Assembly: GCA_020049835.1 (NCBI GenBank)
Contig: JAGVLK010000013.1
Location: forward strand, 1 to 48,278
Length of the DNA: 48,278 nucleotides
Direction of reading: 5' to 3'
From: Candidatus Babeliales bacterium
GTDB taxonomy: Bacteria > Babelota > Babeliae > Babelales > Vermiphilaceae
Of the stretch, positions 9,001 to 17,511 are shown piece after piece (positions within the stretch are counted from its first letter, which is position 1; each line of letters opens with the position of its first letter). The position numbers and the translations under genes were made by a program. The notes below the pieces were generated by a model. It was not told where the DNA came from. It was given only the letters and a program-made list of their open reading frames with translations, and ran no database searches.

Positions 9001-9282
9001 GAATTTCTTGCAGGAATATTTGATACAAAAAAATCAGCTGAACAACCAACAAAAGACAAATCTACTAAAAAAAGTAAACGGTCGATGAAAAATAAACGTT
9101 CTCTTATGCATATATCTAAACCATCTTGTTCAAGCAGCATAAAGCCAGATGATGAACATCTGCAAGATTATTGCGAACACAGCTCATCCGATTCCCCATT
9201 AAGCTACACGACTGAAGAAGAATCCCAGCATTTGTCTTCATCATCTTCCGGAGATAGCATGAACGACTACGATTCTCAATGA
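6070..9282 (+). CDS. Large signal-peptide AAA+ ATPase
   Basis: This 1070-residue protein starts with a cleavable-looking signal peptide (MKQLLFTAIVVAQCTYAAQ). Residues about 20-740 are mostly helical with Ser- and Ala-rich stretches and match nothing I recognise; a Cys-containing piece lies near residues 580-620. A single AAA+ module follows: Walker A GPTGVGKS at 753-760, Walker B LYVDEAD near 820, and a sensor-1-like SCND near 863. The tail is Lys- then Ser/Glu-rich. AAA+ proteins need ATP, which the periplasm lacks, so export suggests action outside the bacterium or an uncleaved anchor. It is coupled to the lipase gene upstream. Confidence 0.75.
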   Translation: MKQLLFTAIVVAQCTYAAQSVLTSKNDSTHAGNATRSSTLRHRYARKPAASQESPGLDIVVSSPVAASSTHIPLPVSSHTATSLQVIAPSPLIKIIGYRTNRYQSKKKKYKCASEYLALLQAESRKSAGPVNAQTKRLIEDAQNAVNQRRAKKLTAKSTMQDAMTALKIEQEFPVQSREYCDLLHGELLSAQEIALEYKQDIASKAHPAATTRPFDLLDLSYQSRNLIESLNLSNNLPCWPQKYIELITSDYNNAKKAFSPAAYSAEMQHEYAEAAQALAELKIHSDRMEESITFVSIEHLRGRSLEHAHMMAQQIKADYARAAEAVEKKRMAQEEALKHLNTLPQPSNATGSSSTFQSIFDASHIPGTPEYHQQLAIKLLATIKLRLRIHNEIEDQNHERYKRWLMTGDIDKTLKELNEYLIRVNNLVSRTASHVKKTKIDASKPPLYNSLFLRETNTLHNSLAYFLHPLFHGHGEPIPKNYCTKIFDAVRQFVTQAASMKLDDAYFTLKHALDDTGSSKILLTSLVGCISMVTAVQCSAPVAACTYKVLEKAAHLYPQHTPDKYRAGSSSEQTMLDIKSGKCTTVFDQWNEEKECPHGIERCPLLGTQSKGIFTALKKFTEKIKKSEQDKQRPFFMHDADVHRILSILTGAIADVYETNIKAALAKDTCDDKNLKNTRTVVETLASLPTDFYNIEAAMRANKPEIDKLLEGYPIEEKRKFYAWMRSLIKNANNPDFAYDPKNVGINLLLVGPTGVGKSHTSSELCRLLGLTIIPMTLNEVIQSCSQSVSRLLDNGELSPFEQKLAALPEDASSLLVILYVDEADNEGISQSTLKRELCQNKNLFLSALQVHLPTKRFMILSCNDATFLKNDVALGSRFFIIEHTEWIANQKIMRLLPMVKNCFEHNQLLKNMIPSVDLEEITREYVLFDPTMNMRVLISRLSCIEDYFTAQQEIESGKDYLFPDEDRNGYKPTFQEFLAGIFDTKKSAEQPTKDKSTKKSKRSMKNKRSLMHISKPSCSSSIKPDDEHLQDYCEHSSSDSPLSYTTEEESQHLSSSSSGDSMNDYDSQ

Positions 9283-9485
9283 ATTAATTAAGCTCTGATG
9301 TTATAATTTCGTGTGGATTACTTGTTTGGCTGTGCATGCATTTCTTTTTGTACACGTAATATGATTCCCACTGTTATAGTTGCTCTATAAAATAGACCAA
9401 TTTTGATATTGTAGGATTGTGCTTTGTTAAGTTTCATGCGTATGCTTAAAAAAACTATAAACGATTAAAACAAAGTACAAAAACC

Positions 9486-10397
9486 ATGCATCGCTCTAAG
9501 ATACTCATTGCGCAATTTATGCTCTGCACCATGCTTGCCACACAGGCCAATACTGTTGTGTACAACTTACGTATATCCCAAATTACGCGCCAACAAGTAC
9601 AACAAATAACCGGCAAACAGGGAGATAATGTTATACTTTTTACTAACCTATTCCAGCAATGGTTCAAGTTTCGCTGCGGCATTAAACAAACCATAACCGG
9701 CACACTGGTGAGTTATATTCAAACAAAGCAATCCTGGTACATCAAACTAGATGGTGCTCTTGCACATGTGCACAATCTGTTTCCATGTACAGAACTCAAG
9801 CGCAATCAAACTGATGATATTTTAATATCAGTTGGTTATGGCATAATTCCGCGTGAAAACACGCGTATAAGTTTTACCGGAATTGTAGGTATACCAACGC
9901 ATAAAGATACCATTCTTGATGGAATTCAATTTGGTACGGGGCACTATGCATTAGGCGGTCAACTAGATGGATCGCAAGCGTATACCGTTGGTCGCCCACA
10001 TTTTCTTTTATGGGCATTGCGTTATATCCATTTCTTTCCGCGCACGGTCCAATTTGATGATCCAACGCGGCCACAACGTTATGACTTTGCACTCGGCAAT
10101 TTAGTAGATGTGTATATATCACATCAAAGTAATTGGGATAAACGGCACCGCATAGAGTTTGGTTATGATGGAATATTCGACTTTAATACCAGATTTTGCC
10201 CGTCACTTACAAATGTAAATGTGCCAACACATTTTGTACGCAACAGTTATTTTGTTGCATATGCGCGCAGAATAAAACAATTTAACCGACCGGGTGCATT
10301 GATTTTTGTTCTATCGTATAGTTCAGATGCAATACCGCGCATAAACGGAGAACAATATGGTGTTGCATTATTTTTCTCCTGGGCAATTATATTTTAA
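9486..10397 (+). CDS. Outer-membrane beta-barrel-like protein, paralogue 1
   Basis: This 303-residue protein has a signal peptide ending near TQA, then alternating hydrophobic/polar strands rich in Gly, Tyr and Phe. It ends in a terminal aromatic strand closing with Phe (FFSWAIIF), the usual outer-membrane barrel assembly signal. The next gene is a clear paralogue: both share VYNLRISQ after the signal, FQQW, SWYIKLD, YGI.PR, GTGHY, FFPRT and HQSNW...HRIEFGYD. I do not know the ligand; a porin or adhesin-like role is possible. No strong ribosome site precedes the ATG. A 203-base gap separates it from the AAA+ gene, with nothing I can name in it. Confidence 0.65.
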   Translation: MHRSKILIAQFMLCTMLATQANTVVYNLRISQITRQQVQQITGKQGDNVILFTNLFQQWFKFRCGIKQTITGTLVSYIQTKQSWYIKLDGALAHVHNLFPCTELKRNQTDDILISVGYGIIPRENTRISFTGIVGIPTHKDTILDGIQFGTGHYALGGQLDGSQAYTVGRPHFLLWALRYIHFFPRTVQFDDPTRPQRYDFALGNLVDVYISHQSNWDKRHRIEFGYDGIFDFNTRFCPSLTNVNVPTHFVRNSYFVAYARRIKQFNRPGALIFVLSYSSDAIPRINGEQYGVALFFSWAIIF

Positions 10398-10426
10398 CAA
10401 GAACTTTCTAGCATAATGTGAGTACT

Positions 10427-11326
10427 ATGAATCGCTCAACCTTAGCACCTATTTTATTAGCTTTTCTATTTATACCATCAGCTTATTCCTTTTACGCTGT
10501 TTATAACTTGCGCATTTCCCAGCTTACACGTCGGCAAGCGTCTGCCGGCATACCTTCATTAATTACAAGTAATATCTTTCAGCAATGGTATGCATTTCGT
10601 GATACCTCAAAAGTAAATCTCACCGGATTGTTGTTGAGTTACATTTACAGCCAACCATCGTGGTATATAAAGCTCGACGCTGCAGGTGCACATGTACATA
10701 GTATATCTCCTGATTGTACCGAATTTAAGGGCAATCAAAGTGATGATTTTCTACTGTCCGGTGGTTATGGTATACAGCCACGCAAGGGTTCGCGCATGAC
10801 TTTCTCTGGGTACTTTGGTATTCCAACACACCGCGACACCGCCCTTGATGGCGCGGAGTTCGGTACCGGTCATTATTCAATCGGTACACAAATAGACGGT
10901 TCACAAACATATAATATCCATAAACCACATTTTGTATTATGGGCAATACGTTCACTTTATTTCTTTCCACGTACTATAGGTTTTGCCGATTCGAGCAGAC
11001 CAGAACGCTATAAACTTTCACCAGGTAATGTTATGGATATCTATATTGCACATCAAAGCAACTGGGGTACATTCCATCGCATAGAATTTGGATACGATTG
11101 CACTTTTTCATTGGGCACAAAAATTTACCCATATATTGACAATTTCGGTACCGGGTTACCATTCGTTCGCAATACCTATTTTGTTTCCTATATTCGCAAT
11201 ATACATTCAGTTGGCAAGCAGAGCTCTTTGCTGTTTACTCTAACCTATGGAGCTGATGCGCGTCCACGCTTGCTCGGACGCAAATATGGTGTATCGCTGT
11301 TTATTTCATGGGCAGTGAATTTTTGA
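10427..11326 (+). CDS. Outer-membrane beta-barrel-like protein, paralogue 2
   Basis: This 299-residue tandem duplicate of the previous gene has the same order of motifs (VYNLRISQ, FQQW, SWYIKLD, GTGHY, FFPRT, HQSNW, HRIEFGYD) and a Phe-ending terminal strand (FISWAVNF). I placed the start at the ATG at 10427, giving MNRS to match MHRS of the paralogue; an in-frame GTG at 10418 is the alternative. The signal peptide ends near AYS. The two genes are 29 bases apart and probably co-transcribed. Their divergence in the loops and conservation of strands fit duplicated surface proteins. Confidence 0.65.
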   Translation: MNRSTLAPILLAFLFIPSAYSFYAVYNLRISQLTRRQASAGIPSLITSNIFQQWYAFRDTSKVNLTGLLLSYIYSQPSWYIKLDAAGAHVHSISPDCTEFKGNQSDDFLLSGGYGIQPRKGSRMTFSGYFGIPTHRDTALDGAEFGTGHYSIGTQIDGSQTYNIHKPHFVLWAIRSLYFFPRTIGFADSSRPERYKLSPGNVMDIYIAHQSNWGTFHRIEFGYDCTFSLGTKIYPYIDNFGTGLPFVRNTYFVSYIRNIHSVGKQSSLLFTLTYGADARPRLLGRKYGVSLFISWAVNF

Positions 11327-11360
11327 TAACAACTTTGCATATATTTAACTCGAGTTTGCA

Positions 11361-12716
11361 TTACATACTCAAAATCAATCCACACGTAGAGCAATAAATA
11401 AGCACACCAAGAATATCCATAATTGTTGCTAAAAACGGCCCTGCCGAATATGCCGGGTCGATATTAAAGCGATTGAGTGCAAGCGGCACACAGCTACCCA
11501 ACGTAACAGAAATAAGCACGATGATACTCAATGCCAAACTAATTGCCAATCCATACATATAGGAATGCGTGGTTAAAAATACACGTACAAATGCAGTTGC
11601 ACCAAGAATACTCCCGATAATTGCCCCGATCAGCAATTCACGGCGCAAAAATTTAAGCATATTAGATGGTCGCACATCACCGGCAGCCATACCTTGAATG
11701 GCAACTGCTGATGTCTGGCTACTGGTATTACCACCGGTACTAATAATCATGGGCACAAATAATAAAAGCACTTGTGCCAGTGATGCTTGATATGCATCCA
11801 AAATAAGACCCGAAATAGAGCCTACCAACAACAGTACCACTAATATACCACCACGTTGATATACCAGACTCATAATTGGTGTATCAAAATATGCCTGTTT
11901 GAGTGGCGCCATAGCCGATATACGCTGCACATCTTCACCCGCCTCTTCTACAAGTACATCAGCCAACGTATCTGCAGGAATTACCCCCAAAAAGGTACCA
12001 TCACGACCAGACACCGGTGCGTTAGTTAAACGATAATGCACCATCTGGCGTGCAACTTCCTCTTGGTCCTGTTCAGCAAATACAATCAGCTCGTTCTTTT
12101 TCATAAAGTCGGCAATGCGTTGCTGTGGCGCTTGTAGCACCAAATCTTGCAATTCAATGTATCCTTGCAATCTAAAATCATGATCGGTCACATATACACG
12201 CTGGTAAATGTCACGGTTTGGCTTGAGCCGTTGCAGAATCTTAATGCTTTTTTCAACCGTAAAATCCTTCATGAGCGTAAATACATTCAGATCCATAATG
12301 CCACCGGCAGATTCAGGATGAAACTTCATGAGCGTCAGTACCCGCTTGCGCGCTGAACTACTGAGTAGATTGAGATATTTACGCAGCTCATCATCTGATA
12401 GAAAATCAAAAAGATCAGTTAATTCATCAGCCTGCAGCTGATGCAAAATAGCCAATGCATCGTTTTCATCCAATGAGCTGAGGATGTAGACCTTGAGCCG
12501 ATCTGAAAGCTCTTTAAAAACCTCAATTTTGAGCGCTTTGGGCAATACATTAAACAGCTTGGCAAAGTTTGCCCGGGAAATATCGGCAAAAAAATCTGAC
12601 ATATCTGCCGGATGAACCTCTAAAAAGAGATTCCACAGCGATATACCCAGCGGCGAACTCTGTTGTACAACCGCATCAATGTTATCTTTTATTTCTTGTA
12701 ATAATGACGTATCCAT
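11361..12716 (-). CDS. mgtE: Magnesium transporter MgtE
   Basis: The 451-residue protein has the MgtE layout: an N-terminal helical superfamily domain (to about residue 130, with repeated LHQLQADELTDLFDFL-like units), two CBS domains (about 135-255), a plug helix and five membrane helices. The helices include the conserved pore stretch around PMIISTGGNTSSQ and DP(A)YSAGPF...TIMDILG near the end. It is a gated Mg2+ channel of the inner membrane; CBS domains sense Mg2+. The start at 12716 has AAGGA upstream and lies just downstream of an extended -10 promoter, which rules out the longer start at 12773. Confidence 0.92.
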   Translation of the reverse strand: MDTSLLQEIKDNIDAVVQQSSPLGISLWNLFLEVHPADMSDFFADISRANFAKLFNVLPKALKIEVFKELSDRLKVYILSSLDENDALAILHQLQADELTDLFDFLSDDELRKYLNLLSSSARKRVLTLMKFHPESAGGIMDLNVFTLMKDFTVEKSIKILQRLKPNRDIYQRVYVTDHDFRLQGYIELQDLVLQAPQQRIADFMKKNELIVFAEQDQEEVARQMVHYRLTNAPVSGRDGTFLGVIPADTLADVLVEEAGEDVQRISAMAPLKQAYFDTPIMSLVYQRGGILVVLLLVGSISGLILDAYQASLAQVLLLFVPMIISTGGNTSSQTSAVAIQGMAAGDVRPSNMLKFLRRELLIGAIIGSILGATAFVRVFLTTHSYMYGLAISLALSIIVLISVTLGSCVPLALNRFNIDPAYSAGPFLATIMDILGVLIYCSTCGLILSM

Positions 12717-12743
12717 ATTTTTTCCTTGTAGCGTGCCCCGTTT

Positions 12744-12776
12744 CTTATAGCATGACATATATTGTATATACATGTC
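12744..12776 (-). promoter_or_regulatory. mgtE promoter and adjoining imperfect palindrome
   Basis: On the minus strand TGCTATAAG forms an extended -10 (hexamer at 12744-12749), with transcription expected near 12737, shortly before the mgtE start. Immediately upstream, GACAT (12754-12758) and ATGTC (12772-12776) flank an AT-rich palindromic centre that may bind a regulator. The -35 region is weak. Confidence 0.4.
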
Positions 12777-12874
12777 GAATTTATCTGAAATTATGGCTCT
12801 TTTATCTTAGCCGTATTTTTGGTAAAATAATGATGAGCAGATATTTTGCACCGCAAAAATGGAGACAAAAAGCT

Positions 12875-13831
12875 ATGAAACCTCAAACTCCAATTATGTA
12901 TGGCCAATCGGCAACCGTAACGGCAGCACCAGACCAGCCCAAGGAGCGGCTCGATGTTTTTTTACACGAGCAGTTTCCTGCCTATTCACGCAGCTTTTTT
13001 AACCGCGCCATTATGGACGGCCTTGTGCAGGTAAATGGATCCGTTATTACCAAAACCGGTTTTACCATTGCTCCCAATAGCGTCGTGAGTATAACCTTTC
13101 CTGCCAAACGAGAAGTTTCTGCTCAAATGGTAGAACGTGCAAACTTTCCTATCCAGGTGATTGCTGAACATGAACATTTTATGATTATCAACAAACCGGC
13201 CGGGCTTTTGGTGCACCCAACGACCTCAACCAGTAACGAGATCACACTCATGGATTGGCTGCTGTGCAATGTAGAGCAGATAGCTGAAGTTGGTTGTGTG
13301 GCGCGCCCGGGCATTATCCATCGTCTTGATAAGCTGACCTCTGGCTTGATGATTATCCCGCGCACAAACTACGCATACACACAATTTGGTACTATGTTTC
13401 GTGATCGCACGATGAGCAAAACCTATCTTGCAGTTGTGCAAGGGCACCCACCGCGAGAGGGTACCATAGATCTTGCCATTGCACGCCATCACATTGAGCG
13501 CAACCGCATGACAACAGTGGCAAAAGATGAACCCATACGCATGAAGACACGCCATGCCGTTACTCATTATGCCGTTGAGCGTTATTTTGCCGATGCGGCA
13601 TTATTGCGAGTTACACTAGAAACAGGTCGTACTCATCAGATTAGAGTGCATATGGCCGCCATTGGCCACCCGATTATTGGCGATGTTTTATATGGCACTA
13701 AATCACCGTTAATTGCACGCCAGGCGTTGCATGCATATGAACTTGCATTCACCTTTGATGGCAAGCCATACACCTTTGTCGCAGAACTGCCTGAAGATAT
13801 GCAGGTATTACTTACGCATCTTTCACAATGA
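12875..13831 (+). CDS. rluD: RluD-family 23S rRNA pseudouridine synthase
   Basis: The 318-residue protein shows an N-terminal S4 RNA-binding domain (ERLDVFLHEQF ... GLVQVNGSVITK) followed by the RluA/RluD catalytic domain. Its key motif is GIIHRLDKLTSGLM, in which the Asp is the catalytic residue, and TGRTHQIRVH near the end is also typical. The family isomerises uridine in 23S rRNA; S4 plus this motif fits RluD (helix 69), although RluA-type relatives cannot be excluded. I chose the ATG at 12875, with GGAG ten bases upstream. The frame stays open far upstream, over mgtE, but that part is not coding. Confidence 0.85.
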   Translation: MKPQTPIMYGQSATVTAAPDQPKERLDVFLHEQFPAYSRSFFNRAIMDGLVQVNGSVITKTGFTIAPNSVVSITFPAKREVSAQMVERANFPIQVIAEHEHFMIINKPAGLLVHPTTSTSNEITLMDWLLCNVEQIAEVGCVARPGIIHRLDKLTSGLMIIPRTNYAYTQFGTMFRDRTMSKTYLAVVQGHPPREGTIDLAIARHHIERNRMTTVAKDEPIRMKTRHAVTHYAVERYFADAALLRVTLETGRTHQIRVHMAAIGHPIIGDVLYGTKSPLIARQALHAYELAFTFDGKPYTFVAELPEDMQVLLTHLSQ

Positions 13832-14014
13832 AGCGCCACCGCTTAAAAACCATGCATCGCGCGGAATTCTTCGCAGCAAAAAAAACCTACCCTACAATTC
13901 CCGAGTTTAAAAACATTTAATAGCCTGGTTTTTTTGCGAAGTAGAAAACCCTTGCTGATTGCACACCATCATTTCTATACTTATGTTCGAACTATCGCAC
14001 AAGGGGGAAAATCT

Positions 14015-14716
14015 ATGCAACATATCACCTACACATTGGGTATATTTATTTTTTTTATCTGCACAGCTGCGCATGCGGCCGCTGACAAACCATACACCAT
14101 ATATACGCCGCTCAAAGATATTATCCTTGCGGCAACCGCAACTGAAAATTGTTTAAAACTTCATATGACGCATCATGATAATATAATTTCACAAACACTT
14201 ATTCTACAAGATAATCAGATGCTTGTTGAAGATCATTATACACAACAATGCATACCCAATCCCACGTTGCTGAGCCTCATGGTAAGTGGCAACTACCCCA
14301 TTGCTCTGGGTAAATCATCGCACGACGGTGTCGTTAAAGAATCCACTTACGCAAAACATCCTATGCCTTTTTTATTTTTCGGCGGCGATCCAGCGCTTAA
14401 TACACGATTGGCGCATTCAATGCGCAACTTATCCAGCTTGGCAGCGGTGGTAAAAAAAATGAAAAAAGATGGTATTTCACGACCGATCATTATCGTGGAT
14501 TTATCTCGTTTTCTTGCGCAATTTCATGGTGCAGATTGGCAGAATATATTACCTTGGACTGCCGTACCCGAATATGATCCTGTCACCAAAACCGTTAAAA
14601 CTGCTTACCTTACACGCACGCACAGTGCACCAGATGTACTCAGATTTATTGAACAGCATCGCACAAAACCAACCAAATCGAAATCACTTACCTTCGCAAG
14701 AAAAAAAAGGAGTTAA
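14015..14716 (+). CDS. Secreted protein of a local three-member family (member 1)
   Basis: I do not recognise this 233-residue protein. It has a clear signal peptide ending in CTAAHAAAD, and the start at 14015 has a strong AAGGGGGA site. Near the C-terminus it carries the string PIIIVDLSRFL, then GADW and ILP, the same arrangement found in the proteins at 18057 and 18724: a hydrophobic strand ending in Asp, a Leu-containing helix, a Trp and Leu-Pro. The N-terminal part has short beta-like stretches. The tspO-like gene starts one base after its stop codon, so they form an operon. Confidence 0.6.
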   Translation: MQHITYTLGIFIFFICTAAHAAADKPYTIYTPLKDIILAATATENCLKLHMTHHDNIISQTLILQDNQMLVEDHYTQQCIPNPTLLSLMVSGNYPIALGKSSHDGVVKESTYAKHPMPFLFFGGDPALNTRLAHSMRNLSSLAAVVKKMKKDGISRPIIIVDLSRFLAQFHGADWQNILPWTAVPEYDPVTKTVKTAYLTRTHSAPDVLRFIEQHRTKPTKSKSLTFARKKRS

Positions 14717-14717
14717 T

Positions 14718-15182
14718 ATGAAACGCAGTGCCATAATAATTTTTGGTATAACTTTTGTTGTCGCGTTATTAAGCATGTTGTGTGTCCTCTGGGGCACGCA
14801 ATGGTATCATACTTTACGCTTGCCAAGCTATACACCGGCCAGCTGGTTCATCTCCACTATGTGGTTTATTATATATTGCACCACTGCAACCGCGGCTTAC
14901 CTTGTGTGGGAACACTTTGAACGCAACAAACAGTTCTGGGCAATCATCGCACTCTTTTGTACCAATGCGCTACTTAATCTTGCATGGACACATCTATTTT
15001 TTTATCATCACGCGCCATTTCTTGCGCTCGTTGATGCGGTGCTTTTATTTGTCACTGTGTTGGCGCTTGTTATCATGACCGGCAAACGCTCACTTATGGT
15101 GGCAGCATTATTGACACCCTACTTGGCGTGGATATTGTATGCATTGTTGCTGAATGCATCGGTGTGGATTTTGAATATATAA
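14718..15182 (+). CDS. tspO: TspO/MBR-family membrane protein
   Basis: The 154-residue protein has five hydrophobic segments and the Trp/Pro-rich signature of the TspO/MBR (peripheral benzodiazepine receptor-like) family: LRLPSYTPASWFIS, MWFIIYCTTATAAYLVW, LLNLAWTHLFF and a final TPYLAWILYALLLN. Family members bind porphyrins and other hydrophobic ligands and affect stress or tetrapyrrole handling. In some intracellular bacteria they may handle host-derived ligands, but that is speculation. AAAAGGAG lies just upstream of the ATG. It is translationally adjacent to the secreted unknown before it. Confidence 0.8.
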   Translation: MKRSAIIIFGITFVVALLSMLCVLWGTQWYHTLRLPSYTPASWFISTMWFIIYCTTATAAYLVWEHFERNKQFWAIIALFCTNALLNLAWTHLFFYHHAPFLALVDAVLLFVTVLALVIMTGKRSLMVAALLTPYLAWILYALLLNASVWILNI

Positions 15183-15202
15183 AAAAAGGCCCTCACTTCT
15201 TC

Positions 15203-15261
15203 TGCCTGCCCGCCAGAGCTTGAGCGACGGCTGGGTCATCGAGCTATAAGCTGGGACCCAG
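15203..15261. repeat. Dispersed hairpin repeat plus inverted repeat
   Basis: Bases 15203-15234, read on the minus strand, begin CCAG and end GGGCAGGCA. They align without gaps to the element at 45701-45732, with the two ends identical and the centre diverged. Overlapping it, CTGGGTC (15231-15237) and GACCCAG (15255-15261) form a 7-bp stem with an inner AGCT/AGCT stem. It lies between convergent tspO and hppA. Confidence 0.6.
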
Positions 15262-15282
15262 ATATTTTAAAAAATACGCAAC

Positions 15283-15310
15283 AAAAAAGGCCCCCACGAA
15301 TGAGAGCCTT
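15283..15310 (-). terminator. Rho-independent terminator of hppA
   Basis: On the minus strand a 10-bp stem starting AAGGCTCTCA closes a TTCG tetraloop (two G-T pairs), and six T follow. It lies about 20 bases beyond the hppA stop codon. Confidence 0.85.
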
Positions 15311-15331
15311 CTTCTTAATTTCTAAACTTAT

Positions 15332-17305
15332 TTAAATCAACACCAAGAGCAATGCCACAACAGACATCAACTTAATAAGAATATTAAGTGCAGGTCCTGA
15401 TGTATCTTTGAAAGGGTCCCCTACAGTGTCGCCAACAACTGCTGCACGATGTGCCTCAGAGCCTTTACCACCTAAGTTACCAGCTTCGATATATTTCTTA
15501 GCATTATCCCAAACACCGCCGCCATTGGCCATCATAAGTGCCAAGAGAACGCCGCAGAGTGTTGCTCCAACCAAGAAGCCAGCAAGAGCTTCCAGACCCA
15601 ATCCAAAACGGATAACTATTGGTACAAGCACCGTAAGTATACCAGGAAGCATCATCTCTTTTAATGCTGCTTTGGTACTGATCTGTACACAACGACGGTA
15701 GTCAGGCTTGCCTGTACCTTCCATAATGCCGGGAATTTCTCTAAATTGACGACGAACTTCCATCACCATCTTCAGCGCAGCTTCACTGACTGAACGCATA
15801 GTAAGTGCAGATATTAGGAATGGCATAGTACCACCGATAAACACACCGCACAATACTTGTGGATCAAGCACGTTTAATACTAAAATATGCGCTTCTTTTG
15901 CATATGCAGAGAACATAGCCAATGCAGTAAGCAATGCAGAACCGATAGCAAAACCTTTGCCCATCGCTGCAGTCGTGTTACCTAATGCATCAAGCTTATC
16001 GGTAATAGCACGAACTGATGTACCAAAACCGGACATTTCAGCAATACCGCCCGCGTTATCCGCGATTGGGCCGTATGCATCAACAGTCATGGTAATACCA
16101 ACGGTTGCAAGCATAGCAACTGCTGCAAGTGAAACGCCAAACAGGCCACCACCGAAAGCAAATGCAAGCAAAATACCAACAGAAAGCACTACAACTGGAA
16201 GTACGGTAGATTCCATACCGATTGCAAGACCGGTAATAATGTTAGTTGCAGCACCAGAAGTGGAGCTTTGTGCAACATCGCGCACCGGTTTTGCTGAAGT
16301 ATAATACTCAGTAATAAGACCGATCACCACGCCACTTACACAACCGATAATGATTGAATAAAAGAGCGCTATGCCAAGACCCATGTAGGTAATATAGCCA
16401 AATGAACCGCCCAAGAAAAGGCCGATGGCAATGTAGGTTGCATTGCGCAACATAGCTGCCGGTTCAGCCTTAAATACAAGGTTAGAAATTAGACCAACTA
16501 CTGAACAGATAAGACCTAATGCGCAGAGCATAACCGGCAAAGTAACCAGAGGTAGCTCCATGCCAAAAGCATCGATTGCCAAGATCATAGAAGATACCAT
16601 TGCACCAACGTATGATTCATAAATATCAGCACCCATACCTGCTGTGTCACCAACGCAATCACCTACGTTATCAGCGATAACTGCCGGGTTACGTGGATCA
16701 TCTTCAGGAATACCCGCTTCCAGTTTACCCACAAGGTCAGCACCAACGTCAGCAGATTTGGTATAAATACCGCCGCCAACGCGAGCAAAAAAGGCTACCA
16801 AGCTTGCACCCAAGCTAAAGCAGGTAAGATAATTTATCAAGGCAGAATCTGCATGATACAGATGTAGAATTATGCCGAGGCCCAAAAGACCAAAGCTTGC
16901 TACAGCAAAGCCCATAACGCCGCCGCCAAAGAATGCCATCAAGAAAGCAGCATGTTCGCCGCTATCACGCGCAGCCATAGTGGTGCGCACGTTGGCATCG
17001 GTTGCTGCACGCATACCGATAAAACCTGCCGTCATAGAAAATAGAGCGCCGACAACAAACACGCCTGCCGCGATTACTGACATAAATTTAGCCAATAATG
17101 CTGCACAAATAGCAACAACGATGAATATGATACGGTATTCTTCTTTTAAGAAGGCCATTGCGCCTTCATAAATGGCATCTGCAATTGCACCAGCTTTAGC
17201 GTCTGATACCTTAATTGCACGTATTTTCGCCAATAAAACTCCGATAACCACCAATCCTACAAGCGATGCTGCCAATATAAGAGCAACATATATCGCGCTA
17301 TCCAT
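15332..17305 (-). CDS. hppA: Membrane-bound ion-translocating pyrophosphatase
   Basis: This 657-residue, many-helix protein is a vacuolar-type pyrophosphatase that pumps H+ or Na+ using pyrophosphate. The substrate loop motif GADLVGKLEAGIPEDDPRNP, then DNVGDCVGDTAGMGADIYES, is intact, as is the C-terminal GDPFKDTSGPALNILIKL. At residues 442-451 the string GNTTAAMGKG has Ala and Gly at the two positions that are Lys and Thr in K+-independent enzymes, so the K+-dependent subclass is likely. I cannot decide H+ versus Na+ by eye. GGAG precedes the ATG. The enzyme lets an energy-limited cell recover energy from pyrophosphate. Confidence 0.95.
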   Translation of the reverse strand: MDSAIYVALILAASLVGLVVIGVLLAKIRAIKVSDAKAGAIADAIYEGAMAFLKEEYRIIFIVVAICAALLAKFMSVIAAGVFVVGALFSMTAGFIGMRAATDANVRTTMAARDSGEHAAFLMAFFGGGVMGFAVASFGLLGLGIILHLYHADSALINYLTCFSLGASLVAFFARVGGGIYTKSADVGADLVGKLEAGIPEDDPRNPAVIADNVGDCVGDTAGMGADIYESYVGAMVSSMILAIDAFGMELPLVTLPVMLCALGLICSVVGLISNLVFKAEPAAMLRNATYIAIGLFLGGSFGYITYMGLGIALFYSIIIGCVSGVVIGLITEYYTSAKPVRDVAQSSTSGAATNIITGLAIGMESTVLPVVVLSVGILLAFAFGGGLFGVSLAAVAMLATVGITMTVDAYGPIADNAGGIAEMSGFGTSVRAITDKLDALGNTTAAMGKGFAIGSALLTALAMFSAYAKEAHILVLNVLDPQVLCGVFIGGTMPFLISALTMRSVSEAALKMVMEVRRQFREIPGIMEGTGKPDYRRCVQISTKAALKEMMLPGILTVLVPIVIRFGLGLEALAGFLVGATLCGVLLALMMANGGGVWDNAKKYIEAGNLGGKGSEAHRAAVVGDTVGDPFKDTSGPALNILIKLMSVVALLLVLI

Positions 17306-17348
17306 ATGAGATACTCCAAAAAAAACATAAAATTATATTAACATTTAG

Positions 17349-17395
17349 ATATTACTTTCTCTTAAGGCGTTTGTAAAGTTTCATAGCAAACTTTA
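17349..17395 (-). promoter_or_regulatory. hppA promoter overlapped by an inverted repeat
   Basis: On the minus strand TTTACA (17372-17377) and TAATAT (17349-17354) are 17 bases apart. A perfect 8-bp inverted repeat, TAAAGTTT (17374-17381) and AAACTTTA (17388-17395), with a six-base centre, overlaps the -35 hexamer. It has no T run, and its position suggests an operator for hppA. The same stretch could also serve the divergent toxin-antitoxin genes. Confidence 0.5.
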
Positions 17396-17511
17396 GGTAA
17401 TTTAAATGCATAAATACGTAAAAGCGTAAAAACATATTTACTTATGGTTTATTTTTAAGTACATTAATAAAGAGATCTTTTATTATTTTACGACAAAAAA
17501 ATAGGTTTTTT

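Noticed and set aside
12569-12874. Upstream extension of the RluD-like frame
   Set aside because: It runs antisense over mgtE and its promoter, and the family starts near the ATG at 12875.
15408-17171. Several plus-strand frames antisense to hppA
   Set aside because: They are Pro/Ala/Thr-rich mirror frames of a long conserved gene and have no ribosome sites.
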